From Lepidostoma basale (Eukaryota; Arthropoda; Insecta; Trichoptera; Lepidostomatidae), in contig JAHDVF020001368.1 of NCBI GenBank assembly GCA_022606425.2, positions 558,001-622,000 on the forward strand: DNA of 64,000 bases, given 5' to 3'. Positions 22,049 through 34,659 of this stretch are shown piece by piece. Within the stretch, counting starts at the first letter, position 1; every line of letters starts with the position of its first letter. The translations under genes and the position numbers were made by a program. The notes under the pieces are model-generated. The model had not been told where the DNA came from and did not search any database. It saw only the letters and a list, made by a program, of their open reading frames with translations.

Positions 22049-25000
22049 TCAGGGGCGTTGCAGAACGCAGTCATAGACAGAGGCTGTAGTCTCGGTATAG
22101 AGCAGCTTGCAGTAGGCCGCGTTGTTTTCTATGGACATCTCGGGCACTTTGAATTCCGGATTCACGGCTACCTTCATGGTGTACTGCCCGGGGGTTAGTT
22201 CAGAAATGTCCACCCATTGGCAATCTATGTTATACTTATAGATATCTGAGCAGTTGACAGAAATTCCTGAAAAAAAAATGAATTTTAATAATGCAGTAGT
22301 AGAAAGCAAAAATAAACAATTAGAGCGAAAAAGATAACAGTGTTTTACTTACTTACAGAAGTATATTTATTTCGAAATGTTTCAAAGGCAGTCTACCTCA
22401 TCAAGAGAACGACAAGAAGTTTATGTAGTTCTAGCGATTAAATCGAAACATGTCGAAATAAATCAACTAATGCAAGTCTTGCAATGACGTCGACCACGTG
22501 AGGAGTCGGAATAATCGTCGTACGTGCATGACACGATTTATGAATGTTGAGGAATCAAAAGAAGTATATCAGGAAAGAACACTGTGGCGGTCCATGCTTT
22601 CTCACTACCTCTTCGGAGACACGGCATGATGGTTAGTTAGTTAGATTATAGTCAATGCCTTGAAAATCAATCAACTCATATTCGCTATGATCTTCAAACA
22701 AAACCGTGGATGAAAATAAATGTAGCATTACGTACCCTGGTCTCCATAGTTGGCGCAGGCATACTTAGGTTGGATGCCAGGAAGGCAGGTATTATCCTCA
22801 AGGCAGAAAGACGCCTTATGTCCTTCGGCCACCCTCCTACCCCTGTCGTCCATTATGTCGAAAGTGGCAAATACTTCCATGCTATGATAGTGCCTGAAAA
22901 TACCCACCATCAATTTTTATATTTCATCTTTAGTAAGCTTTATATGTATACGTAAGCTTTCGAGTGAAGATTAGAAAAATATTGACTAATATTAACGTTA
23001 ACGTGGATCATTTGTGATGGAATAAAAAATGGTATAAATTGAATGTATGGTGTAAATAGTATTAACGGTATAAATGGTTTTAATGGTACAAATGGTAAAA
23101 ATGGGATAAATGGTGTAAAAAGTATAGTCGATCATTAATGATGGGATAAAAAATGGTACAAATCGAATAAAGGGTATAAATGGTGTAAATGGTATTAATG
23201 GTATAAATGGTACACATGGTACAAATGCTATAATTGGGATAAATGGTACAAATGGAATAAATTGTATAAATGGTGTAAATGGTATTAATGGTATAAATGG
23301 TATTAATGGTACAAATTATATAATTGGGATAAATTGTATGAATGCTATTAATAGTATAAATGGTATTAATGGTACAAATGGTACAAATGGGATAAATGGT
23401 GTAAAAAGTATCAATGGTACAAATGGTACAAATGGTTTAAATGGTATAGATGGGATCAGTGGCATCAATATCTCAAAAGGAGAAAACGCCTCCTTACAAT
23501 TTGTGAATTAAATTAATGTTTTATATTTTTTTCCAAGCAAAACATTCTCAAAAACGCATAACACAAAAATGGTCAACTTTTAAATTACTAAGAGGTCTAC
23601 TTTCTATATATAAAAAGGCATTAAATAAAGGTAGTTATATTTACTACATTTGTTGAAATCTCATTACGTACGAACTAGGATAATCATTTTATGAAAGTCT
23701 AATCAAAATACTCACATATGACACATATGCCACTCCCAGAGGTGCTTCGGGATGGCCGGTCTAAAATCTGCAGTGCCTATGTTCAAGACGCTTGCCGTAA
23801 ACTTCAGCAGCCTCCTCGTCTCCGTGAACCAGTCGGTCTGTTCTTTTTGAACCACGTACGCCTGACTTCCGAGGCAGTTCTCCTCCATGGCGCATTGCAG
23901 GGCAAACAGCTGCCTGTCCTCCAAGTGCGCTGTTCTCATCAGCTCATAATGATCGAAGATCAAATCCGCCATTTCCCTGACGCAGACGACTCCTGCTAAA
24001 TTATTTCGGTCTCCGGGACAAATGACGTCCCCAAGTTCGTCGTGGAAACAGTGGGAAAGGTTTTCTTCGCTTCCTGTGCACAGCGTTCCGCTAAGGAAGA
24101 TTGAAGAAGTATTTCCACCAAAGAATGGAGTTTGAGGAGCGCTCATGGCGTACCCTAGTCCAAGACTCTTGCAAACAATCATGGCTTCTAGAATGGACCA
24201 TCCGTCGCCACAAACAGATCCCCAAACGCCTCTAAACCTAACCTAAAATAACAAAAAGAATTCTTCATGACACATTTAAACATTATACATTTTTCCATTT
24301 ATGTAGATTTTTCAAAGTAAAAATTTCGGGAATGGTTCATTTGTTGTATAATACACTTGTTTGAAGCTACTGCATCTAAAGTAAAAATAGACAGGATTGT
24401 GTCCAACCTTTGATGGGAGAAGAACATGAAGAAGTATATATTATTTAATATTGATGATTATTCATATTATATTATCTTGAATTAATATCATTCGCCTTGC
24501 TAATGGACTTTCTTGGCAGTAAGTTGATTGATAATGATTGTTAATCCCATATAATGTTATAAAATAAACTTCTATAAACGGGCGTTTCCATCGACGAGGT
24601 GATGTGTTGTGTGGAATTTGCTTCCTCTTGCAACGTGGAAAACCAGCTATCTCTCCATCTTTCGGGTGGTCTGCCAGGTGGACGTTGGCCTAGGGGTATC
24701 TCATTTGCAGCGGTGTATGCGATTCTGTGAGTGCCCATGCGGTTAACGTGGTCTCGCCAGAATCGTCTCCTCGTTTTGCTCCATTTCACAATGTCTTCAG
24801 TATTGAAGATTTTTCTTATTTAATTACACATATGGAATATTACACCAAGAAACATTAAATAACATATATTTTCCATCAATATTACAAAAATGTTTTTACC
24901 TCAACTCTCCCTTCGTTATAAGACCTTCCTCCTACAATTCTGACATCTATTTCTTCTCTCAGCGCATCTTTGATCTTTGTTCTGTTCCTCTTCGTCTCTA

Positions 25001-28000
25001 CCTTGAGGTCCTCCAGCTCTGCGGTTTGCTGTTTAGGATCTTTACAGATGACTCCGGCCGCTTCCTCGGGGACACAGTCGCTCTGGCCCCAGCCGTCAAA
25101 TCTGCAGTCTCCGAGTCTGAGCTCTGTCCCATCGCAGAACAAATTGTCCATCCAAAATTTTCCTATTAACATATTTATAATATAGAGAACAGGTTCCCAA
25201 TCTTCTTTCCCCTACCGCCACCTTGACAAACAAAAAACATTCCTATTCTGGAACTCAATGATGCAATACATTCAAACTTTTTGGTTCATTTCTCATTTTT
25301 TTAAACAGCCATTCAATGGTATCCTTCTCAGCTGAAGTATACTAGATTATGTATTGAAAATCGAAAACAGTTTTTTTTAAAAGGACTTGAATAATATATT
25401 GACTCAAAAGAACTCTTAGGATTCAGGTTATTTATAAATAACAGATTGCTGGAACAGGTTAGTAAATTTATATCTAGATCAGTGGATCTTTTCAGTCAAA
25501 ATGGCTTTATCAGCGAAAGATTGGGACAAGTTAACAAAGCTTCGGCGGTATCAGGTTGTCTCAAAGATATGTATCATCATATATAAAAATAAATATATCA
25601 GAACTGACAGTAAGGTCAAAATATACAAAACCTGCGTAAAGTTTATATTGATATATGATATTGAGACCAGAGCGAATACCACAATAACGAAGGCTAAGGT
25701 GCGGGTGGCAGAGTTGTGGACGTTAAGGATAATAGCAGGCAAGACTCCTGGAGATAGGCTGAGGAATACGCAGTCCGTGAAATCTGCAAGGTGGAAGTAT
25801 TGTTCGAAGGGGCAGAAAACACAGAAAACACTGGAATGCGCACGTACAGAGGATGGATCCCTCTAGAATTCTACACGTTGTGATACATCAAATTTATGTT
25901 GGCTACCGTCCACCCAGAAGACTTCCAAAATGGGCTGGAAGTCAACTTCCCAAGAGAGTCCACCCTGACTATAGGATCGGACCAAAGGTCTAAAACGAGA
26001 AGACATAGTAGAACTTATTGACGTTCTGCTTAAAGTTTGATAAACAAATAACTAACTAACTAACTAACCATCACGCCGTCTCCCCGAAAGGGTAGGCAGA
26101 AAGAATGGACTGTCACACTTTTACTGATGCGGCACTCCATCCTTCTCTTTTCGCCCGACAGGAGACGCGGTGTGATGGGTTGCGAACCTCATCGCCACCA
26201 ATAGGCATCTCTCGCGCACACTTCGATCGTCCAACACCCACAAAATAAATCTAAAACAAATAATATTAAATACAATGATATAAAATAAAATAACAAAATA
26301 AAAATAATTTAACACAAAATGTTCTTTTTATATGGTACACATATTGTCTATTTAATTTATGTTCCACGAATCCACCTTTTTTTTTAATTTAGCACATAAT
26401 GTTTTTTTCGATGTTGCACATGTTGACATGGACGATCCGGACTTTTGTGTTTATTTAATTTATGTTACAAGTATCCACCGTTTTTTTTTTAAATTAGCTG
26501 TAATTAGGCACTTAACCAGCAATAACTTCAAAATAATATTGAAGAAATTATTTAAATTTTCATTGGAACAAATTAAAAATTTCTTTTTACATCTTTCGAA
26601 ATTCTGTTTTAATCATATTTCTGTATATTTACGTAAAACAATAAAATTTTGAAATACACCATTAATAAATATTGTTATTCTGCATCTTGTTTTGTTTTAT
26701 TTATTTCTGACTTTAAATAATTGTTCAAGAAACATTTATTTATTATTTATATGAAAGGCTCTTTGAAAGACTTGTTTGAGAATACAGCCAAGGAAATTTG
26801 CTTTTTAAAAACAAATATATATTTTAATAATATTATTATGGAAAGGGCTAAGCTTGGTATTTTAAGACAAATCTGTAGATATTTTTAGAATTAATCAAAA
26901 ATTTCTGCGTATTCTTGTTAGCATTGCCCAGGGGCGACAGTTGGTCTTCATCGCCCCCTTAGATCTGTTCTACGCCCACCGGTGGACGGTACCGACTCCA
27001 TTGGGAATCACTGACATAGTGCCTTCAGAAATATACAGTTCAAATGTGTATTTTCAGATCTTTTATATGGCGGGAGATGACGCTTTCCTACGGGCGCCAT
27101 CTTATTGCTCTTGCCATAAGTAAATAAAATGTATCTACATATTTGCGTGTATATTATATTTACGGATAATATAATTAATTTTTTTCGCAATTTTGGTATG
27201 CTCGTGTCTTATGGTGTTCTCTTTAACCGACGTTTCGGAGTTCATCGAAAACTCCATGGTAGGAAAAAGTGTATTATTAACTTAAGAATTAATTGTATCT
27301 CAATAGAGACGAAGATGTAAATTATTTGGAAACAGAATATGGTGGTCGAGGCGTTTACAGTACTTATGACCTGTCATTAGTTGGGTTAAAAAAAAGCGAT
27401 CGCTTTATATAATACAACATTCCCCATTCCGACCTTCTACGAACCCCACGTCTGACAATTATTTGAAAGTTGTATATATGCTACCACCATGTAGAGAAAC
27501 ATTTCACATATTTTAGTTCAATCTACACTAGCGCCATCTATTGAGACTAGATGTGACTAGACTAATGACAGGTCATAAGTCCTGTAAACGCCTCGACCAC
27601 CATATTCTGTTTCCAAATAATTTACATCTTCGTCTTTATTGAGATACAATTAATTCTTAATGATTAACCCGTAATGGGTAAATTCCAGTATTTGGACACA
27701 TTAAAAAAAAATGTTGTATTATTAACTGTTAAATTTACAACTCTGTTATGTTATGTGTAATATCGCTATGCTTATGCGAGCGTTATATTTTATATTTATT
27801 CTATATTATATTTTTGAGAATGTCGCGACCAACCGATGTTGGCATCATCGGGTGTTACAAACAACTGTCGAAATGTATTATCCTGATTTCCACAACTGTT
27901 CGTTCAGCCTCATGCTTCTGGTATCCTTTGTAAAGACCAGTAATGATATACGAGGCATCTCAGAAAGCAAATGTACTGAATTTTTGTAGGTTACAATTTT

Positions 28001-29264
28001 TTTTATTTAAACAAAAAAATTACATGGCTACCATAGTACATATGTAAGCTATTTTTCGACATAGTCGCCATTCCTCTCAATGCAGGTGGTGAAGCGGGGT
28101 ATCAACTTTTTGATGCCTTTCTCGAAGTAGTTTCCCGCCAACCCCTTCGTCCACTTCTCCACCTCCTCCTTTACCTCCTCGTCGGTTGAAAACTTTTTTC
28201 CACCCATGTGCAGCTCCAGGGAGGTAAAGAGAAAGTAATCTGAAGGTGCTAGGTAGATGGTTCAGGACATCCCATTTAAACTAGGCGAGCAGTTCCTTCT
28301 GGCATTGTCGTGCAGCAGGCAGACTCCCTTTGTCAGCATGCCTGTCAACCCAAGTTTCATCTCCAGTAACGATGGAGCAAAGAAATTCATCTCCATGGCG
28401 TTTGCAGCGCCTCAAAAACTCTTTCCCGCGCCGCGTATTTCGCACTTGGCGGGAGATTGGATTGACATTTTTCACGAAAAGTGTTGTCGCGTCGACACTT
28501 TTCAACGTACTGACCTCAAACCGGTCTCGTTGCGGAGGGGAAGGGTCAGGCTACAACATGTAGCCAACATGTCGAAAATAAAATCCATCCGGTCGTGAGA
28601 ACCTCTGTACACTTACTTTCTAGATATGCCTCGTATTATTTAAGAAAGCTAATGGTACCCACTAAAATTAACAGATTATGTTGGCTAGGTCATTTGCACC
28701 ACATGGGTCATCTGGAACCCCCCAAAAGAGTATCGTTTGAGTAGTAAGTAGAGCGAAAAAGCGTCGGCAGACCAAGACTGCGATTGTTGGATGTTGTCGT
28801 GGCAGACTGCCACTCCCTGGGGCAGCAAGACTGGGAGGTGGCGGGTGGAGACGTTGCATGGAGGAAGCTCAGGCCTTTCTAGGGTCGTAACGCTGAAGAT
28901 GAATGAATGGTGGTACTCACTGGTGGCCAGGCCGTAGCGCGCGCTGTGCGTGTGTCCCGAGGGGGGGAACCCCAGCTGCCGGCAGATGACCTCGGCCTCC
29001 TGTGCCCCAAACTCGTCATCACACACCGCCCCCCACTTCCCGTTATGCAGGATCTCCACATTGCCTTAGGAAATACGTTCACATGCAAGTTAATTTTATT
29101 CACAGTACCCCCACCAATGACATAAAGTCCCATATTAAATTCAACCCAGAAATCTTCACTAACTACTATTCCTCTGGGGCATTCTTAAATTCAGGAGTTT
29201 ACTTTGGACCTGTATTTTTAACGGCCTTCGTGGCAGAGTGGCAAAATCTGTAATTGCCACACCA

Positions 29265-29301
<37 letters not shown>

Positions 29302-30717
29302 TGCTAACTTTTAAAGCGCCGTTTTTGTGATGTAATCACCTCAAGGGCGCATTAAGACGTGTTTTAAATCTAAAAATCTAAATGCAACATCTGATTTTCG
29401 CGATCGGTTAAAAAGTATAGTAGAACAAAGTATAAATGTTTAAATTGGGTATGAAATATGAAAAAGATGGGTTTTCAGTTTAGATCTGAAATCTGTCGGA
29501 TCATTTATGCATCTGAGGTGAGAAGGGAGATTGTTCCAAGCTGATGGACCGGCTACCGCGAACGCTCGATCCCCGAAATTTGTACTGGGGCAACGCTTCG
29601 GCTCCACTAATTGCCGAGGAGTTCGCCGAGCGAAGTGTGGATTTCCTTGTATTTAGGCTGTCCGTTATACAGAGTTCAGATATATAACTTGGTGCCAAAG
29701 GTCCCAGGTTTAATTCAGGTGGTACAAGAGACAGAACGTTTGCCTCCTAAACCAAGAGACTTGAGTCCATGCCTGGACACAACCTGATCCCTTTTTTTCA
29801 AACTGAGCTATATGATAATAGGTTTTTTATAAAAACAAATTGAAAAAATATTGAATATCTTACTTTGAACTAATATACTTTGTTAACCTTTTTTATTTTT
29901 TATTTATAGACTATTTAGGATTGCTTTGACATTACGAAGTCATAATACGAAAGAAAAGTGTGTTTTCTAGAAGTTTTATTACATTTTATGAGAATGACAT
30001 ATCGCCTTGCTAAGACATAATCAAATGTTATAAAATAATTGCGTCCAAGCCTGGACACGACCCAATCCTTCCTTCACAATGAGCCATATTTTTCTCATAT
30101 AGGTGATTGTAAAATGAATATTGGTTTCATTTGTTATTTACAAAACAGATGTTTTCATTCGTATTCATTATTTAATATGGAGTTTAACATCACTGTTCAA
30201 GAAACAATAAATTACTGAATCTGTTGGTAATGATATAGTCAACCTTTTATCTTGTATTACAAAATGTCTCAATAATTTCAAATAGTATGATGGTCAATAC
30301 ATTTTTATGACCGAGCCATAGAGGGCTCCCTCCGCTTACCCGAAGCTGCTATAGGCGCAGCGGCGCCTTTCGTCAGCTTCACTCGTGCACTCCCTAGGCC
30401 TGTCCCCCGTCCATGCGGGACTTTGCAACCATGGGGGACCCAGACCACATTTAAGCTACGCTACTCTCCCTCGATGTCATTAAATTGAACACATCCTTAT
30501 CCATCAGATATAATTACTTCTCACCTTCGAATTCATCTTTCCCCCCCACCAGCCTCACGTGCCCATCGGCCTTTTGAAACTTTTTCAGGAATTGTTGTAT
30601 TTTATTCGCTTTCCTTTTCCTCTCTTCTTCCGTCACCCTCCTGAAACTGCCGCTCAGCACACACCAACACAACACGACCGTGATTAATAAAAATGGATTC
30701 AAAAAACGCACTTTCAT
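22049..30717 (-). CDS. lox2: Lysyl oxidase-like protein with two SRCR domains (lox2-type), six coding exons
   Basis: Secreted copper amine oxidase that oxidises peptidyl lysine in extracellular matrix proteins. Coding exons in gene order are 30717-30525, 29064-28921, 25162-24900, 24242-23716, 22893-22736 and 22266-22049; all borders are GT-AG, phases agree, and the join gives 500 aa. Residues 1-25 form a signal peptide (hydrophobic core LLITVVLCW). SRCR1 is about 54-153, SRCR2 186-288 and the LOX catalytic domain 291-500. The copper motif [11 protein letters not shown] (H372, H375, H377, H379) is split by intron 4. The LTQ lysine is K402 in GHKASFC and the LTQ tyrosine is Y438 in [11 protein letters not shown]; their spacing of 36 equals that of vertebrate LOXL2. 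Length and two-SRCR layout match insect Lox2 rather than single-SRCR Lox or four-SRCR vertebrate LOXL2-4. Introns 1-5 carry SINE, LINE, mariner and minisatellite DNA but the exons are clean. Exon borders are by eye; a 5' UTR exon could lie upstream. Confidence 0.93.
22470..22650 (+). mobile_element. LINE-A 3' end in lox2 intron 5
   Basis: GACCACGTGAGGAGTCGGAA through GGCATGATGGTTAGTTAG. Confidence 0.8.
23020..23475. repeat. 9-bp minisatellite in lox2 intron 4
   Basis: About fifty degenerate tandem units around GGTATAAAT, with variants GGTGTAAAT, GGTATTAAT, GGTACAAAT and GGGATAAAT. The 9-base phase is kept across almost the whole tract. Confidence 0.92.
24540..24800 (-). mobile_element. LINE-B 3' fragment in lox2 intron 3
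   Basis: The minus strand reads [20 protein letters not shown] and [20 protein letters not shown]. Confidence 0.85.
25490..26010 (+). mobile_element. LINE-B fragment in lox2 intron 2
   Basis: Reads [20 protein letters not shown] and [20 protein letters not shown]; frameshifted after that. Confidence 0.75.
26045..26120 (-). mobile_element. LINE-A tail stub
   Basis: (TAAC)n followed by ATCACGCCGTCTCCCCGAAA; about 75 bp. Confidence 0.7.
26121..27280. other. Mostly unassigned part of lox2 intron 2
   Basis: 26130-26240 and 26930-27110 are less AT-rich but not recognised. 27200-27270 is a family-C unit (on the minus strand AACTCCGAAACGTCGG). Confidence 0.4.
27282..27660. mobile_element. MITE-2 with 99-bp terminal inverted repeats
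   Basis: 27282-27380 and 27562-27660 are reverse complements with two mismatches in 99. The 181-bp centre has no coding capacity. A partial copy is at 62746. Confidence 0.92.
27700..27900 (-). repeat. Family-A repeat, rearranged
   Basis: The minus strand has CGATGATGCCAACATCGG and then TTGGTCGCGAC, with the GAAA block missing. Confidence 0.6.
27951..28633 (-). mobile_element. Internally deleted mariner element in lox2 intron 2
   Basis: Inverted ends CGAGGCATCTCAGAAAG and CGAGGCATATCTAGAAAG are flanked by TA. The minus strand holds remnants of the transposase: [14 protein letters not shown], then out of frame CLLHDNAR, and the C-terminal [12 protein letters not shown] with [12 protein letters not shown]. 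Deleted and frameshifted. Confidence 0.85.
28640..28905 (+). mobile_element. LINE C-terminal fragment touching the lox2 exon 2 donor
   Basis: Reads [20 protein letters not shown], then [13 protein letters not shown] and AWRKLRPF with stops. It ends about 10 bases from the donor of lox2 exon 2 (28915-28920). Confidence 0.7.
29218..29710 (+). repeat. SINE-1 stub, (AAT)n tract and a further repeat in lox2 intron 1
   Basis: 29218-29262 is a truncated SINE-1 head (GGCCTTCGTGGCAGAGTGGC). 29265-29300 is (AAT)n. 29300-29385 is the repeat shared with wfs1 intron 5. 29480-29660 continues with a conserved-looking tract around GAGAAGGGAGATTGTTCCAA. Confidence 0.7.
29715..30215. repeat. tRNA-like repeat pieces and two family-D fragments in lox2 intron 1
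   Basis: 29725-29790 and 30035-30075 share GCCTGGACACAACC/GACC; 50665-50690 has the inverse. 29935-30015 and 30125-30215 carry family-D flanks. Confidence 0.55.
30216..30524. other. GC-rich patch upstream of lox2 intron 1 donor
   Basis: 30310-30475 is GC-rich and not recognised; it may be another repeat. Confidence 0.3.
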
Positions 30718-31855
30718 TTTGAATGGAGCTTCTTCAATATTAATATCCTCATAAATAGACCAACATGAAAAAGAAAATCGTGTCCTGGTGTTATGAATAA
30801 TTATTATATTATCTTCAATTGTTTATTGATTTGCATTTAAACTAAAAATATATAAGTAAGACCGTTACTATTGTCTATATAATAAAATAATTTAAAAACG
30901 CTCTTTTAACAATAAACCACACTCAATTGGTTTCATTTGAAACATAAAAATATTTAAATTACTAATTGCATATCATATAATGTTACATCACTCAAGTCAA
31001 TTTGATAATTGTTCGTATAATGGAGAATTTTTTTACTTTTAAAAGAGTTCATTTGTTTTTATATAAATATTCGTATCCAATAGGTTTTATTGCACAATTA
31101 AAGATAATAGAATTTGAATATTTGATTCACTAGGTCTCTCTTATAAACACGAGTCAATTCATTATTTAATTTCGAATTGAATACATCACATTACACAATT
31201 CATTCACATTTAGTATGGGCAAGTTCACGAGTTCACCTTTACGTTTTTCACACACAAATGACGCCTGCCCGTTTGACCGTGATTATTTGAGCATTTTGGA
31301 TTAAATGGAATTGATCTGGAACTATTCAAATCCGGCGGCATTCACACGATACGAATTAAAGCAGATTTCCGCATCTAACACGGATGGACGTTGGTTCACT
31401 TCCTCATCATGGGCTCTTCGAGGACACATAGTGCAGCGACTAATAGGCCGAAGTTGACATCGCTTGAAATACTTGCGCACAGATTGGATCGCGTCTTCCT
31501 GGTCGGAGACAATCACGTCCACACAAATTAATAAGCGCCACTTAACTAGTCGCATCTCCATCTTCAGGAATATTCCAATGTTTCGTTATATTCCTTTATA
31601 GAGAGTGTTCTGAACCATTTTTATTTTCCAATTGATTTCAATATAAATGTAATGGTTAAAGTTTTCCATGATTTCCTCAGCTGTAAGACGAATGTCGGAA
31701 CATATATAGATAGCCCATTGATAAAGCTTGAAATTAAATACAAAATATAGAATTAAATTTAATAATAACTAGTAACATACTTGAGAAAAACACCAGCTAA
31801 GATCATATAATTGAAACCAAAAAAAGAAAATATATGTATGTATACTCGTACATAT
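30718..31855. other. lox2 5' flank
   Basis: Expected to hold the lox2 5' UTR and promoter. AT-rich; no repeats recognised. Confidence 0.35.
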
Positions 31856-31859
31856 AATT

Positions 31860-32200
31860 AAGTTGTCAATCTTCTTCGCAATTTCAATCCTAGGGATTGG
31901 TTTGCAGCAGTCAAACGGGTCTCATATGGAATGTGGAAACTACAAAGCTATTTGTATTTTGAGTGTCATTGGCAGAATTTTAATAGAAATGATAAGAAAG
32001 ATGACGAGTGACAGTTTGGGATGTGCAAGGGGCCTTTATGAATGGCAAAGGATGTATGGATCAAATTTGTGCACTTCGTACGGTAACAGAGAAGTTTCTG
32101 GCCAAAAACCGTAAACTCTTCTGTGCGTTTGTCGATTTGCAAAAAGCGTAATATGATCGCATTGACAGAGTTAAGTTATGGGAAATATTGTCTGAATGAT
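31860..32200 (+). mobile_element. LINE reverse-transcriptase middle fragment
   Basis: Reads MECGNYKAICILSVIGRILI and, in another frame, FLAKNRKLFCAFVDLQKA, the RT block before the catalytic centre. Confidence 0.7.
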
Positions 32201-32203
32201 GAG

Positions 32204-32470
32204 CAGCGCACGTCCGCCAACAGGTCCTCCAGGCACTCTCGGCGTGGGGCTCCCCTAGAGTTTGTCCCCTCGGTCATACCCTCCATTATGGCATGCGAGA
32301 TGCCTTCTTGTCGTATTACATGGCCGATCTATCTTGCACGCCTTTCGGACAAGGTCCTGAGTAGGTGTCTTCCTTCTTCGATTCTTTGGAGAACCTCATC
32401 ATTTGTAATGTGGTCTCTCCAGGAAATTCCTAATAGTCTTCTATAGGATCACATCTCAAAAGCCTCTAGT
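32204..32470 (-). mobile_element. LINE C-terminal fragment
   Basis: The minus strand reads LLGISWRDHITNDEVLQRIE and EGRHLLRTLSERRAR, with one stop before IGHVIRQEG. Confidence 0.75.
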
Positions 32471-32904
32471 CTCCGTTTATCTATTTCTTTAACTTACCCA
32501 TATTTATCAAATACTCATTAAATGTTATTTCTCTGTAACAATCGTAATTTTAGAAGTTATGTCAAAAACATTCATTTCTGGTCGACTTTAAATGACTATT
32601 GATTACGAATGAAAATAATCCAATATGGTGTGTGATGTACACCTTTCAAAAAATATGATAAAGATCATTCATTAAAATAGAACTCCCTGTATGTTCACGT
32701 TAGTAGTTGGTCTAATGTAAATGTGTGTGATGTACAGTGTACAGTGTGGTTATTATACAATGTCAAATGGACAAGGGAACAGAGCCACTGGATGACCTAA
32801 TTGTTGCTACGTGTCTCCAATAAGCTTCCATTGCAAGACTTCTCACGACAAAGTATGCTTCAATTAAAACAAAATCATAATTAGAACTTTTCTATTTATA
32901 TCTT
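32471..32904. other. Unassigned spacer
   Basis: Nothing recognised. Confidence 0.35.
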
Positions 32905-33535
32905 AACTAATTAACCATCATGCTGTCTCACTTTTCTTTCCTGACATATTTCTCTCGCTTCCTCAACATTCATACATCGTGTCATGCACGCGCGTCGATT
33001 TCTCTGACTCCTCACATGGCCGACATTCAATATTTGATTTATTTGATCGTGCCACGTTTTCCTCGGTCTTCCTCTATTTCTGGTTCCATTTACATCGTTA
33101 ACATATAATTTTTTAGCATTCTTTCTTCATTCATTATTTCCATAAGACCAAACCATCTTAATGATCCTTTAATTATTTTGTTCATAACACCATCATTCGC
33201 ACCGCATTCACTTCTTATAATTTCATTCGACACTATCATACTCAGAGTATCGACACATTCGTCTAAGAAATCTTGTTTCTATTGCATTTATTCTACTTTC
33301 ATCCTTCTTTTGCCAGTTCCATGCTTCGCTTCCATACATAAGGGTCGGTAGAAGAACACCATTGTGCACTGTCATTCTAGCTTTTTAGATAGGTTTTTGC
33401 TTGCGATGACAACTTTAAGTGCACCGTTCCCTTTATTGCCTGCCCAAACCCTTCTTTCAATATCTCTCTCCACTCGCCCATCTCTTGTAAACATACTACC
33501 TAAATACACGAACTCATCTACTTCATGTACCTATC
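32905..33535 (-). mobile_element. LINE-A 3' fragment, long copy
   Basis: Antisense landmarks CTCACATGGCCGACATTCAA, TTCCATACATAAGGGTCGGT and TTGCCTGCCCAAACCCTTCT; extends into the thumb region. Confidence 0.8.
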
Positions 33536-33736
33536 ACAAATCTCACGTATTACTGTGTTTCTGATTCTGTCCCTCAGTGTTTTGCCCAGAGTAGCGCGGA
33601 GTGTCTTCATTTCGGCGGTTCGTAATAGTGCTTTGGTTCTATTTGTGTCAGCCCTCGATTCTATACCATAAGTCATTATGGGTCTGACACATGTCTTATA
33701 TATTCGCACTTTGCTTTCCGCTCGCACCTGTACCAA
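33518..33736 (-). mobile_element. LINE-B fragment
   Basis: The minus strand reads SKVRIYKTCVRPIMTYGIES and TLRATLGKTLRDRIRNTVIR; joined directly to the LINE-A copy. Confidence 0.85.
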
Positions 33737-33739
33737 ATA

Positions 33740-34065
33740 CCATAATAAAGGGGTGTACCAAAATTACCAAAATAAAGTGGTGAAAAAACAAATTTAAAGT
33801 TTGATTATTATATTTAACAGTTACAATCATTCAGGCGACAAAACATTCGAGCGGAAATTGAAAGGTTAAGTCCTGCGGGTAGATGTCCCAAATATTTGTT
33901 ATCGAGATATTATTTACATTCATCATTGATCAATCGTTAATTCTAGCTCGAATAGGATACACACCTAATGGAAAACGATACAGAATTATTTATTATTTAT
34001 TCGAGTTCTCGAAAGCCAAAATAATACCTTACACCCGTTTATATTAATGAAGTCATACCCAATCC
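33740..34065. other. Unassigned spacer
   Basis: Nothing recognised. Confidence 0.35.
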
Positions 34066-34069
34066 ATAA

Positions 34070-34400
34070 TAATGTGGCTCCATCGCAAAATGCTGCGGAT
34101 CCCATAAACTGACATGGTCACCAAGAATGAGGTGTTACATAGAAGCAGAGTAGAAAGAGAATTGTCTAATATAAGTACAAGAAAGATGGCATATTTGGGC
34201 ACTACGAGAAATACGGTATGCTACACCTCATTATGAAAGGGAAGATTGAGGGTAGGCGCTATGTGGGAAAACCCCCAGATGTCCTGGATGGAAATCATCA
34301 AAGAGTGGACCGGAATTCGGAGGGTTGTTCCGGCTGGCACGATAGCCGAAACCTGACATGGCATTTGAGAGGAAGAAGATACCATTTTAAATTTAATGGT
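34070..34400 (+). mobile_element. LINE-E 3' fragment
   Basis: Reads LHLIMKGKIEGRRYVGKPPD and an EWTGIRR-like tract with frameshifts. Confidence 0.7.
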
Positions 34401-34439
34401 TAACGAAGAAAAATTTTACTTACTAAACGTGCGTTGATT

Positions 34440-34570
34440 GTCACGGTTTGTAAAATTATTATATATTCTTTGGATCTTGGATATGTCGGTGTCTCATGGT
34501 ATCCTCTACAATCGACGTTTCGGAAATCGTTACAGACTCCATCTTCGCGGTGGTTTACATACTGAAGTAT
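34440..34570 (-). repeat. Family-C repeat (hammerhead-like)
   Basis: The minus strand at 34550-34514 reads GCGAAGATGGAGTCTGTAAC, then GATTTCCGAAACGTCG: CTGAAGA-like block with two changes, T, partial stem II, GAAA, ACGT palindrome and C. Confidence 0.6.
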
Positions 34571-34659
34571 GAAGGATTCAAAGTATCTTTCACAAAAATG
34601 TTACGTTAAACATATAAAAACTTGCGCAACCAATACCTACATATGTCCATTAACGAGGG

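Noticed and set aside
23020..23475. CRISPR-like array
   Set aside because: The unit is 9 bp without spacers; it is a minisatellite in a eukaryotic intron.
31322..31561. 79-codon ORF upstream of lox2
   Set aside because: No motif, no splice context and no composition difference; probably chance.
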